Source: JBDTSW01 sp963799815 (GTDB taxonomy: Bacteria; Actinomycetota; Thermoleophilia; Solirubrobacterales; 70-9). Taken from it: 64,000 nucleotides of DNA. Each line of letters opens with the position of its first letter. Position 1 is the first letter of the stretch. Below, piece by piece: positions 1 to 9,600 of the stretch. The notes under the pieces are model-generated. The model saw only the letters and a list, made by a program, of their open reading frames with translations. It was not told the origin of the DNA and ran no database searches. Both the position numbers and the translations under genes were made by a program. The stretch lies in contig CAWCYG010000006.1 of assembly GCA_963799815.1 (NCBI GenBank), positions 186,001 through 250,000 on the forward strand. Direction: 5' to 3'.

Positions 1-2
1 GG

Positions 3-188
3 CGGGTGACGCCGGTACAGGCGGGCACCTACACCCTTCACTACGAGATCGCCGCGGGGCTCACCGGCAACGCCAAGGCCGTCACCGCCGACGGCAGCAC
101 CCCAGAGGGATCGTTCGTGGTCACGATCACCGACAAGCCGCCGCAGGCCAGGGTGAAGCCGAACGGCGACGTCGTGATCGAGGAGTGA
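3..188 (+). CDS. C-terminal end of an exported protein (5' truncated)
   Basis: The reading frame is open from the first bases of the window to a TGA at 186-188, so only about the last 61 residues are visible. They read like the final beta-strands of an extracellular Ig-like or beta-sandwich domain (AGTYTLHYEIAAGL, then EGSFVVTIT), followed by a short polar tail ending in VVIEE. No catalytic motif is visible and I cannot name the family. It lies 53 bases upstream of the sugar-dehydrogenase cassette on the same strand, but a separate -10 box (229-234) argues that the two are transcribed independently. Confidence 0.55.
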   Translation, partial: RVTPVQAGTYTLHYEIAAGLTGNAKAVTADGSTPEGSFVVTITDKPPQARVKPNGDVVIEE

Positions 189-228
189 CCGCGCCCGCCC
201 TGTTTAGGCTCCGCTGAGCGGCGGGCAC

Positions 229-234
229 TAGCCT
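229..234 (+). promoter_or_regulatory. -10 box (TAGCCT) for the sugar dehydrogenase cassette
   Basis: TAGCCT matches TANNNT and ends exactly 7 bases before the ATG at 242, so the transcript should begin at the start codon (leaderless). No convincing -35 hexamer is present at 17-18 bases. This is inferred from sequence only. Confidence 0.4.
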
Positions 235-241
235 TCGAGCG

Positions 242-1456
242 ATGGCAGGCCCGCTCTCCTCAAGGACCCCTGCGCGCGCCCGCGCCCTGGGCGCGACGTC
301 CCTGGGTGCGCTCGCCCTCGCTGGGTGCGGGGGTGATGACACGAGCTCTGGTCCCGTCAAGGTTGAGAAGGAGGGGGCCGCGCCCTCGGGCGAGGGCGGT
401 GTCGAGCTCACCGAGATCGGCACCTTCGAGCAGCCGCTGTATGTGACCCAGCCACCCGCCGGCGACGACGCGCTCTACGTCGTCGAGCAGACCGGAAGGG
501 TCATGCGGGTGCCCGGTGACGGCGGCGAGCCCGAGGTTTTCCTTGACCTCTCGGACGAGGTCACGGTGGACGCTGAGCAGGGGCTCCTATCGATCGCCTT
601 CGCACCCGACTACGAGCAATCCGGGGTCGTCTACGCCTCATACACGGACAGCGCCGGTGACTCCCGCGTGACCGAGTATCGAGCCGACGACGGCACCGTC
701 GATCCCGCGAGCGCCCGGGATTTCTTCTTCATCGACGATCGCTACGCGAACCACAACGGGGGCCTGCTCCTGTTCGGTCCTGATGGCAATCTCTACCTCG
801 GGATGGGCGACGGCGGGGCCAAGGAGGACCCGGACCGAAACGGACAGGACCTCTCCACGCCGCTCGGCAAGATGCTGCGCTTCGCGCCCACGCCCGACGC
901 CGACGAGCCCTACGAGATCCCCGCCGACAACCCGTTCGCCGACGATCCGAACGCGGTGCCCGAGATCTACTCCTACGGCCTCCGAAACCCGTGGCGCTTC
1001 TCCTTCGATCGCGACAACGGCGACGTTTGGATCGGCGACGTGGGGCAGTACGAGGTGGAGGAGGTCGACGGCGTCACCGGCGACGAGCTGTCCGGTGCGA
1101 ACTTCGGCTGGTCCGCCTACGAGGGCAGCGTCCGCTTCAACGAAGATCAGGATGCCCCCCGCCACATCCCGCCCGTGCTCGAGTACACCCAGGACGAAGG
1201 CGGGTGCTCTGTGACGGGCGGCTACGTGGTCCGCGACCGCGCCCTGGAGAGCCTCTACGGCCGCTATCTCTACGGCGACTTCTGCGCCGGGGAGCTGCGC
1301 AGCTTCACCGCGCGGCCCGGCCGTCCGGCGACCGACGACACCGCGGTCGGCCTCAATGTCTCGGAGCTCAGCTCGTTCGGCGAAGACCGGGAGGGACACC
1401 TCTACGCGACCTCGCTCTCAGGCCCCGTCTACAGGCTGGATCCAGCGTCCGAATGA
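242..1456 (+). CDS. PQQ-dependent sugar dehydrogenase-like lipoprotein (paralog 1)
   Basis: A 404-aa member of the glucose/sorbosone dehydrogenase (GSDH) six-bladed beta-propeller family, predicted to oxidise aldose sugars or other alcohols with PQQ outside the membrane. The N-terminus has an arginine-rich n-region, a hydrophobic stretch and a lipobox LALAGC near residue 28, so it should be a lipoprotein. Family signatures are NHNGGLLLFGPDG (about residues 165-177), the GDGG turn, LRNPWRFSFD and DVGQ followed by EEV. The end overlaps the next gene by ATGA, which implies translational coupling. It is the first of four paralogs. No PQQ biosynthesis gene is in the window, so the cofactor is inferred from family membership. 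Substrate is unknown. Confidence 0.85.
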   Translation: MAGPLSSRTPARARALGATSLGALALAGCGGDDTSSGPVKVEKEGAAPSGEGGVELTEIGTFEQPLYVTQPPAGDDALYVVEQTGRVMRVPGDGGEPEVFLDLSDEVTVDAEQGLLSIAFAPDYEQSGVVYASYTDSAGDSRVTEYRADDGTVDPASARDFFFIDDRYANHNGGLLLFGPDGNLYLGMGDGGAKEDPDRNGQDLSTPLGKMLRFAPTPDADEPYEIPADNPFADDPNAVPEIYSYGLRNPWRFSFDRDNGDVWIGDVGQYEVEEVDGVTGDELSGANFGWSAYEGSVRFNEDQDAPRHIPPVLEYTQDEGGCSVTGGYVVRDRALESLYGRYLYGDFCAGELRSFTARPGRPATDDTAVGLNVSELSSFGEDREGHLYATSLSGPVYRLDPASE

Positions 1457-2652
1457 GCAACCCGGCCGATCGAGGCGAGATGGCGGGTACGCGGGATGCG
1501 TTGGCATCGGCGGCGGCTCTCGCAGCGCTTGTGGCGGTCGTTCTGATGGCAACGGCCGGGAGCACCACCGCGGCAGCCCGGGGGCCGGCCTTCGAGCTCG
1601 ACGACATCGGCAACTTCAACTCGCCGGTCTACATCGACAATGCGCCCGGCGCCGAAGGGCTGCTCTTCGTTGTCGAGCGCCAGGGAAAGATCCGGGTGCT
1701 GAAGAACGGCGTCAAAAAGGCCAAGCCCTTCCTCAACATCAAGGATCTCGTTCGCTCGGGCGGCGAAGAGGGCCTGCTCTCGCTCGCCTTCCACCCCGAT
1801 TACGACACGAACCGTCGCTTCTACGTCTACTACGTGAACAACAACGGCGACATCCGCATCGATCAGTTCAAGCGCAAGCAGACGACGGCGAACAAGGCAT
1901 CGCTCGACTCGCGCAAGAAGGTGATCACGATCGAACACGACCAGGCCGACAACCACAATGGCGGTCAGCTCCAGTTCGGGCCCGGCGGGTTCCTCTATGC
2001 CGGCATCGGAGACGGCGGGCCGGCAGGCGACCCCGAAAACGACTCACAAGACTCAAGCACCCTGCTCGGCAAGCTCCTGCGCATCGACCCCCAGGCTGGC
2101 GGCGGCTACGAGGTGCCGCCGACCAACCCGTTCGTTGACGTGGCCGGCGATGACGAGATCTTCGCTCTCGGGCTGCGCAACCCGTGGCGCTTCTCGTTCG
2201 ACTCGGGCGCCGAAGCGCTGACGATCGCCGACGTCGGCGGCAGCGACTGGGAGGAGATCGACTACCTCGCGGGCGCCAATCCCGGCCTCGGCGCCAACTT
2301 CGGCTGGAACGACTTCGAGGGCACGTCCGAGACGTCGTTCGGGATCGCCCCGAACGCGAGCCCGCATACCGCTCCCATCTCGGAGTTCTCACACGGCGCG
2401 CCTGATCGGTTCTGCTCGATTACGGGCGGCTACATCGTCCGCGATCCGGACCTGGCCTCGCTTACGGGCGACTACCTGTTCACCGATCTCTGCGTCGGCG
2501 ACCTGCGCACGGTGGACATCCCGACCGGCGCGGATGGCACCGATCTGGGGCTCCATGTGTCGAGCCCGAGCTCCTTCGGCGAGGGCGAAGACGGCCAGCT
2601 CTACGTGGCGTCGATCGAAGGGGACGTCTTCGCGATCGAGCCCGGCCCGTGA
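1453..2652 (+). CDS. PQQ-dependent sugar dehydrogenase-like exported protein (paralog 2)
   Basis: A 399-aa GSDH-family beta-propeller. I place the start at the ATG that overlaps the previous stop (ATGA at 1453-1456). A much longer in-frame extension upstream is only a shadow of paralog 1. The N-terminus carries an Ala/Val-rich hydrophobic stretch (about residues 15-36) ending near TTAAARG, consistent with Sec export without a lipobox. Conserved features include DNHNGGQLQFGPGG, GDGG, LLGKLLRIDP, LRNPWRFSFD and CSITGGYIVRD. It should act outside the membrane like its neighbours. It is coupled to paralog 3 by a GTGA overlap. Confidence 0.85.
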   Translation: MSNPADRGEMAGTRDALASAAALAALVAVVLMATAGSTTAAARGPAFELDDIGNFNSPVYIDNAPGAEGLLFVVERQGKIRVLKNGVKKAKPFLNIKDLVRSGGEEGLLSLAFHPDYDTNRRFYVYYVNNNGDIRIDQFKRKQTTANKASLDSRKKVITIEHDQADNHNGGQLQFGPGGFLYAGIGDGGPAGDPENDSQDSSTLLGKLLRIDPQAGGGYEVPPTNPFVDVAGDDEIFALGLRNPWRFSFDSGAEALTIADVGGSDWEEIDYLAGANPGLGANFGWNDFEGTSETSFGIAPNASPHTAPISEFSHGAPDRFCSITGGYIVRDPDLASLTGDYLFTDLCVGDLRTVDIPTGADGTDLGLHVSSPSSFGEGEDGQLYVASIEGDVFAIEPGP

Positions 2653-3827
2653 GAGCGAGGATTGCCGGGGCGACAGTCGCCCTTCTGGGCGCGGCGCTGG
2701 TCGCGACCGCCGGCGCCACGCCGGGCACCAAGCCCTCGGCGAAGGGGGGCTCCCTGGGCAAGGAGGCCGTCGCAGACGACCTCGATCAGCCGATCTACTC
2801 GGCCGCAGCGCCGGGCGTAGGCGATCTCCTCTACGTGGTCGAGCGCGGCGGAACCGTGCGCGCGCTCGATCCCGGCGACGGCAGCTCGCAGGAGTTCCTG
2901 GACGTCCCCGCCGTGTCGGTCGCCGGCGAGGGCGGGCTGCTCTCGATCGCCTTCGATCCCGACTATCAGGCCAACGGCCTCTTCTACGTCTACTACACGA
3001 CGAACGGCAGCCACACGATTCGCATCGACGAGTTCGAGGCCACGGCCGACACGAATGCCAACGAGGCCTCCCAGCGGCGCGTGATGTCGATTCCGCATCC
3101 CGGGTCCGAAAATCACCAGGGCGGCACGATCGCCTTCGGTCCCGACGGCCGGCTCTACGCCGCCACCGGCGACGGCGGCGACGGCGGCGATCCCGACGAG
3201 AGCGCGCAGGACAAGGGCGAGCTCACCGGCAAGCTCCTGCGGATCGACCCGCACGGCGCCGGCGCCGGCGACTACGCCGTCCCGGGCTCGAACCCCTTCG
3301 TCGGTAAGCCGGGCCGCGACGAGGTCTACGCGCTGGGCCTGCGCAATCCCTTTCGCTTCTCCTTCGATCCCGTCACGGGCAAGATCGGGATCGGGGATGT
3401 GGGTCAGGGCGCTTGGGAGGAAGTGGACGTTGAAAACGAGAAGACCCTGCGGAAGGCGAACTTCGGCTGGGATCACTTCGAGGGCGAGCATCGCTTCAAC
3501 TACCCGGGCGACAACGAGGCCCCCCGTCCCTCCCGGCGCCGCTACGAGCCGCCCGTCCATGAGTACCGCCATGGCGACGGGCAGGTGATCACGGGCGGGG
3601 TGTTCGTGCGCGACGCAAACATCCCGTCGGAGCTCGGTCGTTATCTCTACGCCGACTTCGTTGCCGGCCGCCTGCGCAGCTTCGAGCCGCGTCTGCGAGG
3701 CGCCGCCGGCAAGCGCCTGGCCGGCGTCAAGGTGCAGAACCCAAGCTCGTTCGCCGCCGGGCCCGACGGCGCGATCTACGTGACCTCGCTCACCACAAAC
3801 ACGCTCTTCCGGCTCGTTCAGGACTGA
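2649..3827 (+). CDS. PQQ-dependent sugar dehydrogenase-like exported protein (paralog 3)
   Basis: A 392-aa GSDH-family protein starting at a GTG that overlaps the preceding stop (GTGA, 2649-2652). An N-terminal signal (RARIAGATVALLGAALVATAGA) targets it for export. It keeps the family core (LLSIAFDPDYQANG, GDGGDGGDPDE, LTGKLLRIDPHG, LRNPFRFSFD, DVGQGAWEEVD). It differs from its siblings at the first signature, ENHQGG in place of NHNGG, and lacks the paired cysteines seen in the CSxTGGY motif of the others, where it reads QVITGGVFV. The changes suggest a different substrate or redox partner, but this is inference. Confidence 0.83.
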   Translation: MRARIAGATVALLGAALVATAGATPGTKPSAKGGSLGKEAVADDLDQPIYSAAAPGVGDLLYVVERGGTVRALDPGDGSSQEFLDVPAVSVAGEGGLLSIAFDPDYQANGLFYVYYTTNGSHTIRIDEFEATADTNANEASQRRVMSIPHPGSENHQGGTIAFGPDGRLYAATGDGGDGGDPDESAQDKGELTGKLLRIDPHGAGAGDYAVPGSNPFVGKPGRDEVYALGLRNPFRFSFDPVTGKIGIGDVGQGAWEEVDVENEKTLRKANFGWDHFEGEHRFNYPGDNEAPRPSRRRYEPPVHEYRHGDGQVITGGVFVRDANIPSELGRYLYADFVAGRLRSFEPRLRGAAGKRLAGVKVQNPSSFAAGPDGAIYVTSLTTNTLFRLVQD

Positions 3828-3868
3828 CGGGCCCGGCCCGCCGGCCGCTACAGTCCACCCCCGCCGCG

Positions 3869-5446
3869 ATGGAGCGCACCGCCGCAACCGAAGCCACGCC
3901 CAAGGACGCGAACGCGGCTGGAAACGGCGCCACCCCGACTGCCGACGCGTTCGAGGTACGCAGGCCGGCCGACGGCACCCTGATCGAGACGCTCGAAGCC
4001 GCGAGCCCCGGCCAGGTTGCGGAGACGGTCGCGCGCGTGCGCGCCAATCAGCCCGAGTGGGAGGCGCTCGGTGTCAAGGGCCGAACGATGTGGCTCGAGC
4101 GCTGGCGCGACTGGCTGCTCGATAACCGCGAGCGGATCGCGGACATCGTCCAGGAGGAGACCGGAAAGGTCCGCGGCGACTCCGGGCTCGAGTCGATCTA
4201 CCTAGAGATGGCCGTGAATTTCTGGGGTGAGAACGCTTCGTCCTACCTGGCCGACGAAACCCCGACCCCGGGGCCACTGCCGGCCAAGGTGCGCCGCCTG
4301 CGCGTGCGCTACTGCCCGTATCCGGTTGTCGGCGTGATCAGCCCCTGGAACTTCCCACTCATCCTCTCCGCCGGGGACGGCATCCCCGCCCTCGTGGCTG
4401 GCGCCGCCGTCGTCATCAAGCCCAGCGAGTTCACCCCGCTGGAGCTGATGGAGGTCATCCGCGGCTGGAAGGAGGAGATCGGCGGCCCCGATGTCTTCGA
4501 CTTCGTAAACGGAGGCGGCGAGACCGGGGGTGCCCTGATCGACGAGGTCGACTGCGTGCACTTCACGGGGTCGGACCGCACCGGGCGCATCGTCATGAAG
4601 CGCGCTGCCGACACGCTCACTCCCATCTCCCTGGAGCTCGGCGGCAAGGACCCGGCGATCGTGCTGGCCGACGCCGATATCGACCGGGCCGCGAACGCGA
4701 CGACCTACGGTGGGTTCGTCAACACGGGCCAGGTCTGCATGTCGATCGAGCGGGTCTATGTGGAGGAGCCCATCTACGACGAGTTCGTCGACAAGCTCGC
4801 GGCGAACGTCCAGGCACTGCGCCAGCGGCCAGACGGCCGGGAGTACGGCGCCGACCAGGGTGCGATGACCTCGCCAGCCCAGCTCGAGATCGTCTCCGAA
4901 CACGTCGAGGACGCGCGCTCGAAGGGCGCACGCATTCTCACCGGCGGCAGGCGCAAGGATGGGCCGGGCGATTGGTACGAGCCCACCGTCATCGCCGACG
5001 CCGACCACTCGATGAAGGTAATGATTGACGAGACCTTCGGTCCCGTTGTCGGCGTGATGAAGGTGAGCGATGCTGAAGAGGCGATCCGGATGGCCAACGA
5101 CAGCCGCTATGGGCTCTCCGCTTCGGTCTTCTCGAACGACACGGAGCGCGCCGAGCGAGTGGCCGAGCAGCTCGAGGTCGGAGCGGCCAACGTCAACGAC
5201 GCGCTCTCCAACTACCTTCACCTCGAGGTCCCGATGGGCGGGTGGAAGGACTCGGGCATCGGCTGGCGCCACGGCCCGGCCGGAATTCGGAAGTACTGTC
5301 GCTCGGAGTCGATCGTCACGCCGCGCTTGCCGACCGCCAAGTCAGAGCCCCTCTGGTACCCCTACACGCCGAGGCGCCGCAAGCTCCTCAATCGCCTCTT
5401 CCGGGCGGTCAACGCCCGCGGTCTCCGCAACCGCCTGGGTCTGTGA
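3869..5446 (+). CDS. NAD(P)-dependent aldehyde dehydrogenase (succinate-semialdehyde dehydrogenase type)
   Basis: A 525-aa aldehyde dehydrogenase. It shows PWNFPL in the Rossmann domain, FTGSDRTGR at the cofactor loop, the general-base glutamate in LELGGKDP and the catalytic cysteine in NTGQVCMS. The N-terminus has an extra 30-residue Ala/Thr-rich segment. After the usual end of the fold it carries a basic C-terminal tail (PYTPRRRKLLNRLFR) that could be a membrane-associating amphipathic helix. The length and tail resemble actinobacterial GabD2-like or fatty-aldehyde enzymes. It sits between sugar dehydrogenase genes and overlaps the fourth one (GTGA). A simple reading is that it oxidises the aldehyde or lactone-derived products of those enzymes. 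Substrate is not determinable here. Confidence 0.87.
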   Translation: MERTAATEATPKDANAAGNGATPTADAFEVRRPADGTLIETLEAASPGQVAETVARVRANQPEWEALGVKGRTMWLERWRDWLLDNRERIADIVQEETGKVRGDSGLESIYLEMAVNFWGENASSYLADETPTPGPLPAKVRRLRVRYCPYPVVGVISPWNFPLILSAGDGIPALVAGAAVVIKPSEFTPLELMEVIRGWKEEIGGPDVFDFVNGGGETGGALIDEVDCVHFTGSDRTGRIVMKRAADTLTPISLELGGKDPAIVLADADIDRAANATTYGGFVNTGQVCMSIERVYVEEPIYDEFVDKLAANVQALRQRPDGREYGADQGAMTSPAQLEIVSEHVEDARSKGARILTGGRRKDGPGDWYEPTVIADADHSMKVMIDETFGPVVGVMKVSDAEEAIRMANDSRYGLSASVFSNDTERAERVAEQLEVGAANVNDALSNYLHLEVPMGGWKDSGIGWRHGPAGIRKYCRSESIVTPRLPTAKSEPLWYPYTPRRRKLLNRLFRAVNARGLRNRLGL

Positions 5447-6624
5447 GGAGCGGGCCCCGCCAGATCGCGCTCGCCGCCGCCGGGAGCCTGGCCGCCGGCC
5501 TCGCGCTCGCCTTCGCGGCCAGCTCGCCGGGCGATGAGGAGCGAGCCCGGGCCGGAGTCGGCGATGGGCGCGGGAACTTCCACCTCACTCGCGTTGCCAG
5601 CTACGACAAGCCCGTCTACGTGCACGGGCCACCGGGCGCCGGCAACCTGGTGTTCGTGGTCGAACGGGAGGGCCGCATCGCGAAGCTCGAGGACGGCCGC
5701 AAGGCCGGGACCTTCCTGAACATCAAGAACATCGTGTCCTGTTGCGGCGGCGAGCGTGGCCTCTTCTCGGTCGCCTTCCCCAACTGGAACAACGATCGAC
5801 ACTTCTACGTCTACTACACGGACCGCCAAGGGGATATCCGCATCGACGGGTTCCTGCGCAAGAAGCGAAAGCCGGGGCAGGCCGTTCGCTCCTCGCGACG
5901 GAGGGTGCTTGAAATTCGTCACCGCGCCAACGACAACCACTACGGGGGGCAGCTCCAGTTCGGGCCCGGAGGCAACCTCTACGTCGGAACCGGCGACGGC
6001 GGCGGCGGCGGCGACCCCTCGGAAAACGCCCAGTCAAGGGGCAGCCTTCTCGGCAAGCTGCTGCGAATCGACCCGAGCCGGAAGCACGGGAGGCGCTACT
6101 CCGTCCCCTCCGGCAATCCCTACAAGGGCAAGCAGGGGCGTGACGAGATCTTCGCCCGCGGCCTCCGAAACCCCTGGCGCTTCTCGTTCGACGGCAGTCA
6201 GCTCTTCATCGCCGATGTCGGCCAGGAGCGCCGGGAAGAGGTAAACGTGCGGACGGTAAAGCGGGCGCGCGGGGCCAACTTCGGCTGGGACGTCTACGAG
6301 GGCACGCTTCGGTTCGAGGGTGGCTCGATCGACCACCATGCCGAGCCAGGTCATCAGTATTCGCACTCGGGTGGGCGGTGCTCGATCACGGGCGGCTACG
6401 TCTCGCGCGATCCCAACATCCCCGCGCTTCGCGGTCGCTACATCTTCGGCGACCTCTGCGACGGCGTCTTGAAGAGCTTCATCCCGAGGGGAGGCGAGTC
6501 TCGCGACACGAAGAACCTCGGGGTCGACAACAAGCCCGGGCTCACCACTTTCGGCCGCGACGCTCGCAAGCGCACTTACCTGGCGCAGCAGTCAGGCGGC
6601 GTCTTCCGGATCGCGGGCAACTGA
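5443..6624 (+). CDS. PQQ-dependent sugar dehydrogenase-like exported protein (paralog 4)
   Basis: A 393-aa GSDH-family beta-propeller. The start is the GTG overlapping the aldehyde dehydrogenase stop (GTGA, 5443-5446). An upstream in-frame extension lies wholly inside the dehydrogenase and is rejected. The N-terminus has a signal/anchor (IALAAAGSLAAGLALAFAAS). Signatures include NDNHYGGQLQFGPGG, GDGGGGGDPSENAQ, LRNPWRFSFD, DVGQERREEV and CSITGGYVSRD. An extra SCCGGERGLFS segment replaces the SGGEEGLLS loop of paralog 2 and adds two adjacent cysteines. The 3' end runs 33 bases into the convergent metH gene, so no intergenic terminator separates them. Confidence 0.85.
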   Translation: MRSGPRQIALAAAGSLAAGLALAFAASSPGDEERARAGVGDGRGNFHLTRVASYDKPVYVHGPPGAGNLVFVVEREGRIAKLEDGRKAGTFLNIKNIVSCCGGERGLFSVAFPNWNNDRHFYVYYTDRQGDIRIDGFLRKKRKPGQAVRSSRRRVLEIRHRANDNHYGGQLQFGPGGNLYVGTGDGGGGGDPSENAQSRGSLLGKLLRIDPSRKHGRRYSVPSGNPYKGKQGRDEIFARGLRNPWRFSFDGSQLFIADVGQERREEVNVRTVKRARGANFGWDVYEGTLRFEGGSIDHHAEPGHQYSHSGGRCSITGGYVSRDPNIPALRGRYIFGDLCDGVLKSFIPRGGESRDTKNLGVDNKPGLTTFGRDARKRTYLAQQSGGVFRIAGN

Positions 6625-9600
6625 CCCGGCCGGCGAGGGAAGCTCTCCTCCTCGCTCGGTGCCGGCGATCAGCTCATCCCCGGCCTTCTCCGCCGGGATG
6701 AACCCGGACTTCATACCGAAGTAGACGGCCTGGGGGTGGTGGGCGATGATCGCGACGGTCGACTGCTCAGGCTCAACGGCGTGGCCGTCCGAGAGGGTCA
6801 TGCCCAGCTCGTCTAACCCGAGCAGCTCCCAGACCTTCTCGTGCTCCGACTGGTCGGGGCAGGCGGGATAACCCCAGGAGTAGCGCCGGCCCTGATCCAG
6901 GTCGATGCCGAGTCCTTGGCGGGCCTCGGCGTGGAGCCACTCGGCCAGTCCCTCCGCAGCTTGGACCCCCAGGCCGTGCACGAACAGCTGCTCAGCGAAC
7001 TCGCCTTCGCGCTCGAGCCGTGCGGTCAGCTCGGTGACCTCAGGGCCGACGGTCACCGCCTGGAGAGCGACCACGTCGTGCTCGCCGGAATCGAGGGGAC
7101 GGTAGAAGTCGGCGAGGCAGATGCGGTCGTGCCGGGGCTGGCGCGGGAACACGAGCCGCTCGACCTCGAGATCGCGATCCCCGGGGTCGAAGATGACCAG
7201 CTCGTTGCCCTCGGAGTTGCAGGGGAAATAGCCGATGCGAGCCTGCGGGCGCAGGTAATCCTGCTGGCGCCACATGCGCTCGAGCTTCGGGGCGAAGCCC
7301 TCGTCGCCGTCGTGGCCCTCCACGATCCGCCTCCAGTCCTCACCCTTGCGCCCTCTGCCCCCCCAGTGGAGCTTGAACAGAACGTGGCGATCCAGATACG
7401 GGTAGACCTCGTCGAGGTCCACCCCGATGTCGCGCACACCCCAGAACGGTGGCTCCGGGATCGGGTTATCGGTGGCGGCGCCCGAGCGGGTGGAGTCGTC
7501 CGTGGTAGGCGGGCCCGACTCCTGCGCCACCGGTCGCTCGCGCAACTCCGTGGCCTCCTCGCGGATCTTCGCCACAAGGGCGCCCCGCGCCTCGGAGTCG
7601 ACCAGCGAATCGACCGTGTCGAGGCCCACGAAGGCATCCTTGCAGTAGAAGACGCCAGGCTCGTAGACCTCGTCTGAGTCCTTGCCGAGCGGGTAAAGGG
7701 CGCGCCGGCCAAAGTCGCGATTGATCGCGGCCCCTCCGATCAGCACGGGAAAAGGGAGCTCGCGTCGGTGGAGCTCCTGAATGCACGCCGGCATCTGCTT
7801 CGAGGTGGACACGAGGAGCGCGGAGAGGCCGATCGCGTCGGCGTCGTGCTCGACCGCAGCGTCGATGATCGCGTCGATCGGCACCTGCTTGCCGAGGTCG
7901 ACGACCGTGTAGCCGTTGTTGGTGAGGATCGTGTTGACGAGCGACTTGCCGATGTCGTGGACGTCGCCGAACACCGTCGCGATCACGACCTTGCCCTTCG
8001 TGTGTCCCTCGATCCGCTCGAGGTAGTTCTCGAGCCGAGCGACAGCTCGCTTCATCACCTCGGCCGACTGCAGCACGAACGGCAGGATCAGCTCCCCAGC
8101 GCCGAACTTGTCGCCCACCTCCTTCATGGCGGGCAGCAACACCTCGTTCAGGGTCGGCACCGCCCCGATCTTCTCGACTGAGCGATCGATCCAGTCCTCC
8201 ACCCCATCCTTGCGACGGCGCAGGATGTGCCAGTGAAGGGCCTCCTCGGGCTCCATGCCCTCGGTTGGGTCACCGGCCTCCTCGGCGTCCTCGGGACCCT
8301 TCGCCTCGAAGTGCTCGATGAAGCGCTCGAGCGCGTCGGGACGGCGATTGAAGACGAGGTCGTCGGCCAGCTCCCGCTCGGAGGCGGGGATCTCCCCGTA
8401 TGGCGAGATGTGGTTCGGGTTCACCATCGCGAGGTCGAGGCCGGCCTCTACGCAGTGGTGCAGGAAGACCGAGTTGAGCACGGCACGGGCAGGCGGGGAG
8501 ACGCCGAAGGAGACGTTCGAGACGCCGAGCGACGTCTGCACGCCGGGGATCCCCGCCTTGATCTCGCGGATGCCCTCGATCGTCGCCACGGCTGATGGGC
8601 GCCACTCCTCGTCACCTGTGGTGAGCGTGAAGGTGAGGGCGTCGAAGATAAGCGAGTCGGGCGGGAGCCCGTGGTCGTCGCAGGCGATCTGCGTGATTCG
8701 CTTCGCGATCTCCAGCTTGCGCTCGCCCGTTTTCGCCATTCCCTCTTCATCGATCGTGAGCGCGATCACGGCCGCGCCATGAGCCTTCGCCAGGGGAAGG
8801 ACCCTGTCGGCTTTCTCACGGCCCGCCTCGAGGTTGATCGAGTTCACGATCGCGCGGCCGGGAATGGCCTCGAGCGCTGCCTCGATCACCTCGGGCTCGG
8901 TCGAGTCGATTTGGATCGGCGCCGGCTGGGTCAGCGAGATCCGCTGCACCAGCTCCCGCATCTGGGCGTCCTCGTCTTGGCGCTCGGTCAAGGCCACGCA
9001 GACATCCAGTACGTGCGCGCCGCCCGAGACCTGATCCTCGGCGATCTGGACCAGGCCGTCGTAGTCGTCGGCGAGCAGCAGCTCCTTCGCCCGGCGCGAA
9101 CCCTGCGAGTTGACGCGCTCGCCGACGAGGGTCGGGCGGGGCTCCTGCACGAGGTCTGTGGCGGTCATCATCGAGCTCACCACGGGGGGCATCGAGCCCG
9201 GCCGTTCGCCGGGCCTGCGGCCGCCCACGCGCTCGGCAATCGCCTCGATGTGCTCAGGCGTGGTGCCGCAGCACCCTCCGACGATGCCCACGTTGTGGCG
9301 CTCGACGAACTCGCCAAGGACCTTGGCGATCTGCTCGGGCGTCTCGGGGAAGATCGTCTCGCCATCCGGCCCCTGAAGCGGCAGCCCGGCGTTCGGGATG
9401 CAGTGCACCGGGAGCGGGCTGTGCTCGCCCAGGTAGCGGATCGCATCGCGCATGTCCTCGGGACCGGTCGAGCAGTTGAGGCCAATGATCTCGACCTCGA
9501 GGGCATGCAGCGTCGCAAGCACGGCCTGGATGTCGGTGCCGAGCAGCATCTTCCCGCCTTGGGGCAACAGCGAAACGGAGGCCTGGATGGGCAGGGTGCG

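Noticed and set aside
4202..5272. Minus-strand 356-codon open frame
   Set aside because: Antisense to the aldehyde dehydrogenase, which has complete catalytic motifs. No domain in the antisense product.
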